This document shows positions 1 to 6,116 of a DNA stretch of 7,103 bases, piece after piece. The notes under the pieces are model-generated. The model was not told the origin of the DNA, made no database searches, and saw only the letters and a program-made list of their open reading frames with translations. Source of the stretch: Mailhella sp. (GTDB lineage: Bacteria > Desulfobacterota > Desulfovibrionia > Desulfovibrionales > Desulfovibrionaceae); assembly GCA_017522745.1 (NCBI GenBank), contig JAFWYI010000107.1, positions 1-7,103 on the forward strand, in the 5' to 3' direction. A program made the position numbers and the translations under genes. Every line of letters starts with the position of its first letter. Position 1 is the stretch's first letter.

Positions 1-111
1 GCCGAGACCGCCGCCCACGATGGGGCCGGAAACCATGTGGAGACCCATGGTGCTGGCTGTACCGAGCAGGCTGAACGCGCCTGGCACCTTATCGGGTGAT
101 TTTTCTGCCAT
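1..111 (-). CDS. AtpZ/AtpI-like F0F1-ATPase-associated small membrane protein (partial, N-terminal 37 residues)
   Basis: The minus strand reads ATG at 111-109 followed by 37 open codons to the window edge. The peptide begins MAEKSPDKVPG and continues with the segment STMGLHMVSGPIVGGGLG. A short polar head followed by a 'GLHMV..P..GGG.G' first membrane helix is what I recall of AtpZ/AtpI-family proteins encoded next to the F0F1-ATPase genes, where they are thought to help c-ring assembly or Mg2+ supply. A good Shine-Dalgarno (GGAGG, complement of 120-124) lies 8 bases before the ATG and supports this start. The gene is divergent from the FKBP gene. Only the first helix is visible, so the assignment rests on one short motif; another small membrane protein is possible. 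Finding atpI/atpB further left would confirm it. Confidence 0.6.
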   Translation of the reverse strand, partial: MAEKSPDKVPGAFSLLGTASTMGLHMVSGPIVGGGLG

Positions 112-292
112 ACTGTGCGCCTCCATATCCATTAAATGGGCTTGGAGTTATACGATCTATGTGATAAGTATCGGCCTGTGCCGGTGGCGTCAATCAGAAA
201 ACCCATTTTCTGCAGGCGTCAACACGCAAGATACTGTCGCCTGCGGACTCCCGGCTCCAACGCAACCTTCAACATCCTTTTCCGAGGTCACC
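112..292. promoter_or_regulatory. Divergent intergenic region between atpZ-like gene and FKBP gene, with candidate promoters
   Basis: This 181-bp gap must hold the 5' signals of two divergent genes. On the minus strand TTGACG (complement of 188-193) is a 5/6 match to a -35 box, with a weak -10 ACTTAT (complement of 164-169) 18 bases on; this would start the atpZ-like transcript about 45 bases before its ATG. On the plus strand the candidates are GATAAG (163-168) preceded by an extended-type TG at 160-161, and GATACT (230-235). Neither has a convincing -35. The promoter calls are inference; only the divergent geometry is certain. Confidence 0.4.
186..222. repeat. Hairpin flanked by an 8-bp direct repeat
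   Basis: GGCGTCAA occurs at 186-193 and again at 215-222 (29-bp period). Between the copies is a perfect 7-bp inverted repeat, CAGAAAA (195-201) and TTTTCTG (206-212), with loop CCCA. A competing inverted repeat pairs GCAGGCG (212-218) with CGCCTGC (238-244). On the minus strand the direct repeat reads TTGACGCC, so one copy doubles as the best -35 candidate for the atpZ-like gene. It may be an operator or a leader structure; the function is unknown. Confidence 0.5.
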
Positions 293-715
293 ATGCCCAT
301 TAAAACCGGCGATACTGTTTCTGTCCACTATGTTGGCACCTTCAACGACGGCACTGAATTCGATCGTTCCCGCGAAGGCAGCCCCCTGAAGTTCAAGGTC
401 GGTTCCGGCATGGTCATCCCCGGCTTCGACAAGGCTGTCATGGGCCATGAAGTGGGCGACAAGTTCTCTGTGAACATCCCCGCAGCTGAAGCCTATGGCG
501 AAAAGCAGGAAAATCTGCTCTTCCCCGTACCTCTGGAACAGGTCCCCCCCACCATCAAGCCTCAGGTAGGCATGATGCTCCACGTGGGCACTGATCAGGG
601 CGAACTCGAAGTCGCCATCTGCGAAGTGACCGACACCCACATCGTACTCGATGCCAATCATCCCATGGCTGGCAAGGATCTCAACTTCGCTCTCGAAGTC
701 GTCGCCATCAACTGA
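293..715 (+). CDS. FKBP-type peptidyl-prolyl cis-trans isomerase, SlyD/SlpA-like
   Basis: This 140-residue cytoplasmic protein should isomerise X-Pro bonds and act as a folding chaperone. Residues 1-70 form the first part of an FKBP fold: GDTVSVHYVGTFNDGTEFD (6-24), the VIPGFDKAVMGHEVGDKF stretch (41-58) and AAEAYGE (64-70). Residues 71 to about 119 match the inserted 'flap' (IF) chaperone domain of SlyD and FkpB/SlpA. The end, DANHPMAGKDLNFALEV (120-136), is the hallmark closing strand of that subfamily. The His/Cys-rich metal-binding tail of E. coli SlyD is absent, and no signal peptide is seen. ATG at 293 is chosen because GAGG (284-287) lies 5 bases upstream and the FKBP fold begins at once; an in-frame upstream extension to position 20 would overlap the divergent gene and has no homologous look. 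It heads the rightward gene row, 55 bp before glnN. Confidence 0.93.
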   Translation: MPIKTGDTVSVHYVGTFNDGTEFDRSREGSPLKFKVGSGMVIPGFDKAVMGHEVGDKFSVNIPAAEAYGEKQENLLFPVPLEQVPPTIKPQVGMMLHVGTDQGELEVAICEVTDTHIVLDANHPMAGKDLNFALEVVAIN

Positions 716-721
716 TGCCTC

Positions 722-740
722 CCGGCGGTATCCCCGCCGG
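722..740 (+). terminator. Weak terminator or attenuator hairpin between FKBP gene and glnN
   Basis: CCGGCGG (722-728) and CCGCCGG (734-740) form a perfect 7-bp GC stem with loop TATCC, directly after the FKBP stop. Only three T residues follow (742-744), so termination is probably partial, and glnN may be reached by read-through. The hairpin could instead protect the upstream mRNA end. Confidence 0.5.
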
Positions 741-770
741 CTTTCCCGATAGAAACGAACAGGAGTTCGA

Positions 771-2987
771 ATGAGTCCCGCCAATGCCCGCAGCCATGCC
801 GTTCTTTCGGTGGCTACTAAACGCCGTGACGCCGTGAACACCGTGAACGCACACCCGGCAGAGCCGGTCATGCCTTCCGACCCTACGGAATACTTCGGCT
901 GCAACGTTTTCGACGATAAGGCCATGCGCCGCTATCTGCCGAAAAACGTCTATAAATCCCTCCGCAAGACCATCGACCTCGGTCGGCGTCTCGACCCGGC
1001 CATCGCTGATGTCGTTGCCAACGCCATGAAAACATGGGCCATGGAACGCGGGGCCGACCACTACACCCATGTGTTCTACCCGCTCACGGGCCTCACCGCT
1101 GAAAAACACGACAGCTTCCTCGATCCTGACGGTAAGGGTGGAGCCATCGCGCAGTTCGGCGGCAACGCTCTTGTTCAGGGTGAGGCCGACGGCTCCAGCT
1201 TCCCCTCCGGTGGACTGCGTTCCACCTTCGAGGCCCGCGGCTACACCGCATGGGACGTGACCAGCCCGGCTTATCTCATGGAAAGCCCGGCCGGCATGGT
1301 GCTGTGCATCCCCACGGTATTCCTTTCGTGGACGGGCATCGCCCTCGATAAGAAGACGCCCATCCTGCGTTCCAATCAGGCTCTGAACCAGCAGGCTACT
1401 CGTGTCCTTCGCCTTTTCGGCGTGGACCCCACCATGCCTATCAGCTCCAACGGCGGCCTGGAACAGGAATACTTCCTCATCGACGGGACCTTCGTTTCTG
1501 CCAGACCTGACCTGCTCATCGCCGGCCGCGCCCTTTTCGGCGCGCATCCTCCCAAGGGGCAGGAGTTCGATGACCAGTATTACGGCGTCATCCCCAGCCG
1601 CGTGCTCGGCTTCATGGCCGACGTGCAGCGCCAGCTCTACCGGCTCGGCGTACCGGTGAAGACCCGCCACAATGAAGTGGCTCCCAGCCAGTACGAGATC
1701 GCGCCTTCCTATGAGTCCGGCAACCTTGCCTGCGATCATAACCAGCTCATCATGACGGTACTCCGCAAAACGGCCCGCCGCCATGGCATGTCCTGCCTGC
1801 TGCACGAAAAGCCCTTCGACTGCATCAACGGCTCGGGCAAGCACCTCAACTACTCCATCGGCAGCCCCGAAGTCGGCAACCTCTTCGCTCCCGGTGACAA
1901 TCCTCACGAAAACGCGCAGTTCCTCGTGTTCCTGTGTTCGGTCATCCGTGCCCTGCACCGCCATGCCGGCTTCCTGCGCGCCTCGGTAAGTTCCGCTTCC
2001 AACGATCGCCGCCTCGGCGGTCATGAAGCGCCTCCCGCCATCATGTCGCTGTTCCTCGGTGATCAGCTCACCGACGTGCTGGAACAGTTCCGCGCCGGTC
2101 ACGTCACCGGTTCCGCGGGCAAACGCATGATGAACGTGGGCGTGGACACCCTGCCCCCTCTGCCCGCCGATCCCGGCGACCGCAACCGCACCAGCCCCTT
2201 CGCCTTCGTGGGCAACCGCTTTGAATTCCGCGCCGTGGGTTCCGGCATGTCTGCCGCGGACTCCCTCGTGGTACTCAACACCATGCTGGCTGAATCGCTG
2301 GACTACGCCGCTGACTTCCTCGAAAATATCATGCAGGGCGACGACTCCCGACTGGGCGAAGCCGTGCAGAAGTTCATCGAGAACGTCATGGAGGAGAACA
2401 GCGCCGTCATCTTCAACGGCAACGGTTACTCCGAGATCTGGCAGAAGGAAGCCGAACGCCGCGGTCTGCCCAACCATCCTGCCACTCCGGACGCCGTGAC
2501 GGTGTTCTCCTCGCCCGAAGTGGTGGAACTCTGCGCGAAGTACCACGTGTTCTCTCGTCAGGAACTCAAGGCCCGCGAAGATATCGAGCTTGAGCAGTAC
2601 CTCAAGACCCTGCGTACCGAAGCCAGCCTTGCCATCCGCATGGCCCGCACGCAGATCTATCCTGCGGCGGTGCGCTATCGTCAGGAACTGGCGGCCAGTG
2701 CAAGCTCCTGCGCTTCTCTGGGCATCCCTGCCAGCCTCGATACGCTGAAAGAGCTGGCCGAAGTCATCGGTCGCTTCGAGGTCTCCCTGCGCAGTCTTGA
2801 AGAAAAAACCGCAGCTCTCGTATGGGCTCCCGCGGAAGAGGACCTGCTCGACAGCGCCCGCGAATGTCTGAACGTCATCATCCCCGCCATGGAAGAACTC
2901 CGCGGCTGGGCCGACAAACTGGAAACTCTGGTAGCCGACGATCTGTGGCCTCTGCCCAGCTATCAGGAAATGCTTTTCATGAAATAA
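771..2987 (+). CDS. glnN: Glutamine synthetase type III (GSIII)
   Basis: This enzyme makes glutamine from glutamate, ammonia and ATP in the cytoplasm. Its 738 residues fit the GSIII class (about 700-730) and are far longer than GSI or GSII. GSIII hallmarks are present: [18 protein letters not shown] (about 184-201), the metal-site strand [12 protein letters not shown] (227-238), [19 protein letters not shown] (about 299-317), the ATP/glutamate segment LLHEKPF plus NGSGKH (353-358), [17 protein letters not shown] (414-430) and FEFRAVGSG (484-492). The C-terminal 130 or so residues are helical, as in the family. The start at 771 is chosen for AGGAG (761-765) 5 bases upstream; a later ATG at 870 ([10 protein letters not shown]) begins close to the conserved region but lacks such a site, so the first 33 residues are a poorly conserved leader. 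It lies 55 bp after the FKBP gene and 13 bp before purD, which implies co-transcription with purD. The GSI adenylylation loop is not expected in this class. I see no sigma-54 promoter directly upstream. Confidence 0.95.
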   Translation: MSPANARSHAVLSVATKRRDAVNTVNAHPAEPVMPSDPTEYFGCNVFDDKAMRRYLPKNVYKSLRKTIDLGRRLDPAIADVVANAMKTWAMERGADHYTHVFYPLTGLTAEKHDSFLDPDGKGGAIAQFGGNALVQGEADGSSFPSGGLRSTFEARGYTAWDVTSPAYLMESPAGMVLCIPTVFLSWTGIALDKKTPILRSNQALNQQATRVLRLFGVDPTMPISSNGGLEQEYFLIDGTFVSARPDLLIAGRALFGAHPPKGQEFDDQYYGVIPSRVLGFMADVQRQLYRLGVPVKTRHNEVAPSQYEIAPSYESGNLACDHNQLIMTVLRKTARRHGMSCLLHEKPFDCINGSGKHLNYSIGSPEVGNLFAPGDNPHENAQFLVFLCSVIRALHRHAGFLRASVSSASNDRRLGGHEAPPAIMSLFLGDQLTDVLEQFRAGHVTGSAGKRMMNVGVDTLPPLPADPGDRNRTSPFAFVGNRFEFRAVGSGMSAADSLVVLNTMLAESLDYAADFLENIMQGDDSRLGEAVQKFIENVMEENSAVIFNGNGYSEIWQKEAERRGLPNHPATPDAVTVFSSPEVVELCAKYHVFSRQELKAREDIELEQYLKTLRTEASLAIRMARTQIYPAAVRYRQELAASASSCASLGIPASLDTLKELAEVIGRFEVSLRSLEEKTAALVWAPAEEDLLDSARECLNVIIPAMEELRGWADKLETLVADDLWPLPSYQEMLFMK

Positions 2988-3000
2988 CAAGAGGTTGACG

Positions 3001-4284
3001 ATGCGTATTCTCATCATTGGTTCCGGCGGCCGCGAGCACGCCCTTACCTGGAAGCTCAGCCAGCGAGCCGACGTGGAAGAACTTTATGTGGCCCCCGGCA
3101 ACGGCGGCACCGCCTCCATCGCCACCAACGTGGCTATCAAGGACAGCGACATCGAAGGCCTCGTGGCTTTCGCCAAGGAAAAGGCCATCGACCTCGTGGT
3201 GCCTGGCCCTGAGCTGCCCCTCACTCTTGGCGTGGTGGATGCCATGCAGGCCGCCGGCATCCCCTGCTTTGGCCCTGTGGCCGCCTGCGCCAAGCTCGAA
3301 GGCAGCAAAGCCTTTGCCAAGGAGATCATGAACGCTGCTGGCGTGCCCACTGCCGCCGCCGGTGTGTTCTCCGACCGCGCCTCCGCCGAAGCCTTCGTGG
3401 CCGAACACGGTGCCCCTCTCGTGGTCAAGGCCGATGGTCTTGCCGCCGGTAAGGGTGTCATCGTGGCCATGACCGATGAAGAAGTGAAGGCCGCCCTCGA
3501 TCTCATGTTCGATGGCAGCGCCTTCGGCGACGCCTCCAGCACCGTACTCATCGAAGAATTCCTCGTGGGCGAGGAAGTCTCCCTGCTCAGTTTCTGCGAC
3601 GGTACCACCGCCCTGCCCCTGCCTTCCGCTCAGGACCATAAGGCCGTGTTCGACGGCGACAAGGGCCCCAACACCGGCGGCATGGGCGCTTACAGCCCCG
3701 CCCCCATCCTGCCCGATGACCAGCTCGACGCCATGGCCGACATCGTGACTCGTCCCATCCTCGCGGAAATGGCTCGCCGCGGCACTCCCTTCAAGGGCAT
3801 CCTGTACGCCGGCCTCATGATGACTGCCGACGGTCCCAAGGTTCTGGAATACAATACCCGTTTCGGCGATCCCGAATGTCAGCCCCTGCTCATGCGCCTC
3901 AAGAGCGACCTTGTGGACATCATGCAGGCCTGCATCGCCGGTGAGCTGGACAAGGTGACGCTCGACATCGACGAACGCTCCACCCTCGGTGTCGTACTCA
4001 CCGCCAAGGGCTATCCCGGCTCCTACCCCAAGGGCATGCCTATCTCCGGCATCGAAAAGGCCAACGAACTGGATGGCGTGTACGTCTTCCAGGCCGGCAC
4101 CAAGGCTCAGGACGGCCAGATCCTCGCCAACGGCGGCCGCGTGCTTTGCGCCACTGCTCTGGGCAAAGACCTCAAGGAAGCTCAGGCCCGCGCCTACGAA
4201 GGCATGGCCTGCCTCTCCATGGAAAACAGCCAGATCCGTACCGATATCGGCCTCAAAGGCCTGAAGCGTCTGGGACTGGCATAA
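3001..4284 (+). CDS. purD: Phosphoribosylamine-glycine ligase (GARS)
   Basis: PurD joins phosphoribosylamine and glycine using ATP to give GAR, the second step of de novo purine synthesis. The 427-residue length is normal for the monofunctional bacterial enzyme. In order, the sequence shows the N-domain loop GSGGREHAL (7-15), APGNGGT (about 31-37), the PGPELPLTLGVVD segment, the ATP-grasp lid strand VVKADGLAAGKGV (141-153), QDHK and GPNTGGMGAYSP (222-233), then the metal-binding EYNTRFGDPE (283-292) and a C-terminal domain with TAKGYPG. All appear intact. ATG at 3001 is preferred over a TTG two codons upstream (2995), because AAGAGG (2989-2994) is then 6 bases from the start. The gene is 13 bp after glnN and probably translated from the same mRNA. 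There is no fusion to PurM or PurN, unlike in some eukaryotes. Confidence 0.97.
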   Translation: MRILIIGSGGREHALTWKLSQRADVEELYVAPGNGGTASIATNVAIKDSDIEGLVAFAKEKAIDLVVPGPELPLTLGVVDAMQAAGIPCFGPVAACAKLEGSKAFAKEIMNAAGVPTAAAGVFSDRASAEAFVAEHGAPLVVKADGLAAGKGVIVAMTDEEVKAALDLMFDGSAFGDASSTVLIEEFLVGEEVSLLSFCDGTTALPLPSAQDHKAVFDGDKGPNTGGMGAYSPAPILPDDQLDAMADIVTRPILAEMARRGTPFKGILYAGLMMTADGPKVLEYNTRFGDPECQPLLMRLKSDLVDIMQACIAGELDKVTLDIDERSTLGVVLTAKGYPGSYPKGMPISGIEKANELDGVYVFQAGTKAQDGQILANGGRVLCATALGKDLKEAQARAYEGMACLSMENSQIRTDIGLKGLKRLGLA

Positions 4285-4299
4285 CGAACATATCCCGGA

Positions 4300-4340
4300 G
4301 CGCCGACCTCCCCCCTTATGGGGCTAAGGATGGTCGGCGC
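4300..4340 (+). promoter_or_regulatory. Strong nested hairpin between purD and purE
   Basis: A perfect 9-bp stem joins GCGCCGACC (4300-4308) to GGTCGGCGC (4332-4340). Inside it there are two mutually exclusive small stems: CCCC/GGGG (4312-4315 with 4320-4323) or CCTTA/TAAGG (4314-4318 with 4325-4329). The 3' side continues CCTTTCC, without a proper T-run, so this is not a clean intrinsic terminator. It may attenuate purE, stabilise the upstream mRNA, or be a dispersed repeat; the same stem recurs at 6037-6080. Confidence 0.55.
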
Positions 4341-4366
4341 CCTTTCCGAAACACAAGGATTTCCTC

Positions 4367-4858
4367 ATGACTCAGGTAGCCATCTTCATCGGTTCCGCTT
4401 CTGACGATCCCATCGTCGGTGCCTGCGCCAAGGTGCTGAAGCAGCTCGGCATCTCCTACCGCTACACCATCACTTCCGCCCACCGCACCCCCGAGCGCAC
4501 TGCTCAGCTCATGGATGAGCTGGAAGCGGACGGTGTGCAGGTCTATATCTGTGCCGCCGGCATGGCTGCTCACCTCGCCGGTGCCGTGGCCGCCCGCACC
4601 ATCAAGCCTGTCATCGGCATCCCGGTGGCCGGTTCCCCCATCGGTGGTCTCGATGCTCTCTATGCTACCGTGCAGATGCCTTCCGGTTTCCCGGTCGCCA
4701 CGGTCGCACTGAACGGTGCCAAGAACGCCGCCTGGCTCGCCGCCCAGATCATAGCCCTCAGCGACGAACGCGTGGCCGCCCTCATCCGCGCTGAACGCGA
4801 CGGCTACAAAGCTGCTGTGGAAAGCTCCGCCGCCGAGCTTGAACAGCGCTACGCCTGA
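4367..4858 (+). CDS. purE: 5-(carboxyamino)imidazole ribonucleotide mutase, class I PurE
   Basis: Class I PurE moves the carboxylate of N5-CAIR to carbon 4 to give CAIR, in purine synthesis. The 163-residue chain shows the phosphate-binding GSASDD (9-14), the catalytic-histidine motif SAHRTPE (37-43, His39), AGMAAHLAG (64-72 region) and VQMPSGFPVATVAL (102-115) followed by AKNAAWLAAQI. HRTPE and the AAHL motif place it in class I rather than the class II AIR carboxylases (HKTAE, NALSG type). Two small departures from E. coli PurE are visible: HLAG for the usual HLPG, and a loop after TVAL about two residues shorter, as also recalled for Thermotoga PurE. Class I enzymes depend on PurK for their substrate, and no purK lies in this window. 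AAGGA (4355-4359) is 7 bases before the ATG. It lies 82 bp after purD, across a strong hairpin. Confidence 0.95.
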   Translation: MTQVAIFIGSASDDPIVGACAKVLKQLGISYRYTITSAHRTPERTAQLMDELEADGVQVYICAAGMAAHLAGAVAARTIKPVIGIPVAGSPIGGLDALYATVQMPSGFPVATVALNGAKNAAWLAAQIIALSDERVAALIRAERDGYKAAVESSAAELEQRYA

Positions 4859-4870
4859 TCTGCCTTTATG

Positions 4871-4897
4871 GTGTGGTCGTCATCCGGCCACGCTTTT
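4871..4897 (+). terminator. Intrinsic terminator after purE
   Basis: GTGTGGTC (4871-4878) pairs with GGCCACGC (4886-4893) over 8 bp, including two G-U pairs, with a 7-base loop, and is followed at once by TTTT (4894-4897). It sits 12 bases after the purE stop and separates the purine genes from the FMN enzyme gene, which therefore probably has its own promoter in 4898-4934; I see no clear -35/-10 pair there. Confidence 0.65.
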
Positions 4898-4944
4898 CCT
4901 TCGTACCCAGCAGTCCATTACCTTATTACCGCATAGGAGTTTTC

Positions 4945-5973
4945 ATGAACACCATCAAGCAGCTTGCCCGCGAACGCATGAAAGGCCATTGCCGCGTCTG
5001 CCCCGTCTGTGACGGCCGCGTCTGTTCCGGCGAAGTGCCCGGCATGGGCGGTCTCGGCACCGGTTCTTCCTTCCGCGCCAACGTTGAAGCCCTTGCCAAC
5101 GTAAAGCTTGCCATGCGCTGCCTGCATGACGCCGCCCTGCCCGATACCTCCACTGAAGTGCTGGGCCTCAAGCTCTCCATGCCCGTCATGGCCGCTCCTA
5201 TCGGCGGCGTGGCCTTCAACATGGGCGGCGCTGAACAGAACCCCGTGGACGAAGCCATGTATGCTGAAGCCGTCATCGCCGGCTCCAAGCAGGCTGGTGT
5301 CATCGGCTGCGGTGGCGATGGCGTGCCCCCTGTCATCTCCGGCAGCGCCTTCGACTCCATCCGCAAGGCTGAAGGCTGGGGCATCCCCTTCATCAAGCCC
5401 TGGGAAGGCGAAGAACTCTGGACCAAGCTTGAAGCCGCTACCGCCACTGGCTGCCCCGTGGTGGGCGTGGACGTGGACGCCGCCGGTCTCGTGACCCTGC
5501 GTCTCATGGGCCGCCCCGTGGCTCCTACCAGTCCTGCCCGTCTGGCTGAGATCGTCAAGTTCGTGCATGATCGCGGTGCCAAGCTCATCATCAAGGGCAT
5601 CATGACCGTGTCCGAAGCCCAGATCGCCGCTGAAGCCGGTGTGGACGCCATCGTGGTCTCCAACCACGGCGGTCGCGTGCTCGACGGCACCCCCGGCGGC
5701 GTTGAAGTCCTTCCCGCTATCGCCGAAGCCGTGGGCGACAAGCTCACCGTCCTCGTGGACGGCGGCGTGCGTTCCGGCACCGACGTGCTCAAGTGCCTCG
5801 CCCTTGGTGCCAAGGCTGTACTCATCGGCCGTCCCATCTCCGTGGCCGCTATCGGCGGCGAGACCGAAGGCGTGGTGAAGTACTTCGGCCAGATCAAGGG
5901 CCAGCTCACCTCCGCCATGGCCCTCACCGGCTGTGCCAACGTTGCCGCTATCAGCAAGGATATCCTTGCTTAA
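4945..5973 (+). CDS. FMN-dependent alpha-hydroxyacid dehydrogenase family protein with N-terminal Cys cluster
   Basis: This 342-residue predicted cytoplasmic flavoenzyme has the TIM barrel of the glycolate oxidase/lactate dehydrogenase family. Visible are LGLKLSMPVMAAP (73-85), VDVDAAG (175-181), IIKG with Lys217, the catalytic SNHGGRVLDG (239-248; His241, Arg244), the FMN-phosphate region VDGGVRSGTDVLK (271-283) and LIGRP (293-297). The N-terminus carries four cysteines, C16, C19, C22 and C27 (CX2CX2CX4C), then the Gly-rich EVPGMGGLGTGSSF. Such a cluster could bind an Fe-S centre; that is inference. The usual substrate tyrosines of glycolate oxidase (Tyr24, Tyr129) have no evident counterparts: the second region reads PFIKPWEG. 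I recall similar proteins in clostridia and sulfate reducers, annotated only as alpha-hydroxy-acid oxidising proteins, so the substrate is unknown; type 2 IPP isomerase is a related but less likely alternative. ATG 4945 has AGGAG (4935-4939) 5 bases upstream; a GTG at 4873 would lie inside the purE terminator. Codon bias is strong, which suggests good expression. Confidence 0.85.
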   Translation: MNTIKQLARERMKGHCRVCPVCDGRVCSGEVPGMGGLGTGSSFRANVEALANVKLAMRCLHDAALPDTSTEVLGLKLSMPVMAAPIGGVAFNMGGAEQNPVDEAMYAEAVIAGSKQAGVIGCGGDGVPPVISGSAFDSIRKAEGWGIPFIKPWEGEELWTKLEAATATGCPVVGVDVDAAGLVTLRLMGRPVAPTSPARLAEIVKFVHDRGAKLIIKGIMTVSEAQIAAEAGVDAIVVSNHGGRVLDGTPGGVEVLPAIAEAVGDKLTVLVDGGVRSGTDVLKCLALGAKAVLIGRPISVAAIGGETEGVVKYFGQIKGQLTSAMALTGCANVAAISKDILA

Positions 5974-5978
5974 AAGAT

Positions 5979-5997
5979 ATGGGGGCGCTGCCCCCAT
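5979..5997. repeat. GC-rich palindrome 1 of downstream array
   Basis: ATGGGGGC (5979-5986) and GCCCCCAT (5990-5997) form a perfect 8-bp stem with a 3-base loop, beginning 6 bases after the FMN gene stop. A second GCCCCC at 5998-6003 offers an alternative partner for the left arm. No T-run follows, so it is not a standard terminator, although it may still slow or stop transcription. Confidence 0.6.
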
Positions 5998-6004
5998 GCC
6001 CCCG

Positions 6005-6025
6005 GCAGGAGGATGATCCTCCTGC
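6005..6025. repeat. Palindrome 2 of downstream array
   Basis: GCAGGAGGA (6005-6013) and TCCTCCTGC (6017-6025) are perfect inverted repeats of 9 bp around TGA. AGGAGG in the left arm looks like a ribosome site, but no start codon with an open frame follows it at useful spacing, so it is better read as part of the hairpin. Alternating palindromes of this style are familiar to me from Desulfovibrio intergenic regions; the family membership is recollection, not a search result. Confidence 0.6.
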
Positions 6026-6036
6026 ACCTGCACTTT

Positions 6037-6080
6037 CTTGGCGCCGACCAGCCCCGCACGCGGCGCAGGTCGGCGCCAAG
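6037..6080. repeat. Palindrome 3 of downstream array, 13-bp perfect arms
   Basis: CTTGGCGCCGACC (6037-6049) and GGTCGGCGCCAAG (6068-6080) match perfectly over 13 bp around an 18-base GC-rich centre. The arms contain the same GCGCCGACC/GGTCGGCGC stem as the purD-purE hairpin. It ends 36 bases before the transporter gene. It could be a bidirectional structural repeat, or a terminator without a T-run. Confidence 0.65.
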
Positions 6081-6082
6081 TG

Positions 6083-6111
6083 TTCAGAAGACAGGGAATA
6101 TACGGTAAAAT
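6083..6111 (+). promoter_or_regulatory. Candidate promoter of tauE-like gene
   Basis: TTCAGA (6083-6088, 4/6 to the -35 consensus) and TAAAAT (6106-6111, 5/6 to the -10 consensus) are separated by exactly 17 bases. The local AT-richness stands out from the surroundings. If used, transcription would begin about at the ATG (6117), giving a leaderless or nearly leaderless mRNA. AATATAC is directly repeated here at 6097-6103 and 6109-6115. Confidence 0.4.
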
Positions 6112-6116
6112 ATACT

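Noticed and set aside
79..100. TGGCAC near position 82 as half of a sigma-54 promoter
   Set aside because: The matching GC-type -12 element is missing at the required spacing, and the site lies within the atpZ-like coding sequence.
20..292. In-frame upstream extension of the FKBP gene to ATG at 20
   Set aside because: The extension overlaps the divergent atpZ-like gene, has no family similarity, and a good Shine-Dalgarno precedes the ATG at 293.
708..3017. A 769-codon open frame on the minus strand covering all of glnN
   Set aside because: It is the mirror of a GC-rich gene with strong C/G-ending codon bias, which removes stops from the antisense frame. The translation (rich in His, Gly, Ala, Val) has no recognisable domain, while the plus strand encodes an intact GSIII.
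4873..4944. GTG start at 4873 for the FMN enzyme
   Set aside because: It lies inside the purE terminator hairpin and lacks a ribosome site, whereas ATG 4945 has AGGAG at 5-base spacing.
6008..6013. AGGAGG as a ribosome binding site for a small gene downstream of the FMN gene
   Set aside because: It forms one arm of a perfect palindrome and no start codon with a sensible open frame follows at suitable distance.
4918..6033. Long minus-strand open frames (371 and 343 codons) over the FMN enzyme gene
   Set aside because: Shadow frames of a strongly biased gene; low-complexity Gly/His/Ala or Ser/Pro/Thr-rich translations, with no supporting start signals or homology.
5793..6116. Upstream extension of the TauE-like frame into the FMN gene
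   Set aside because: The extra 108 residues are an out-of-frame reading of the FMN gene and the palindrome array; the first membrane helix begins just after ATG 6117.
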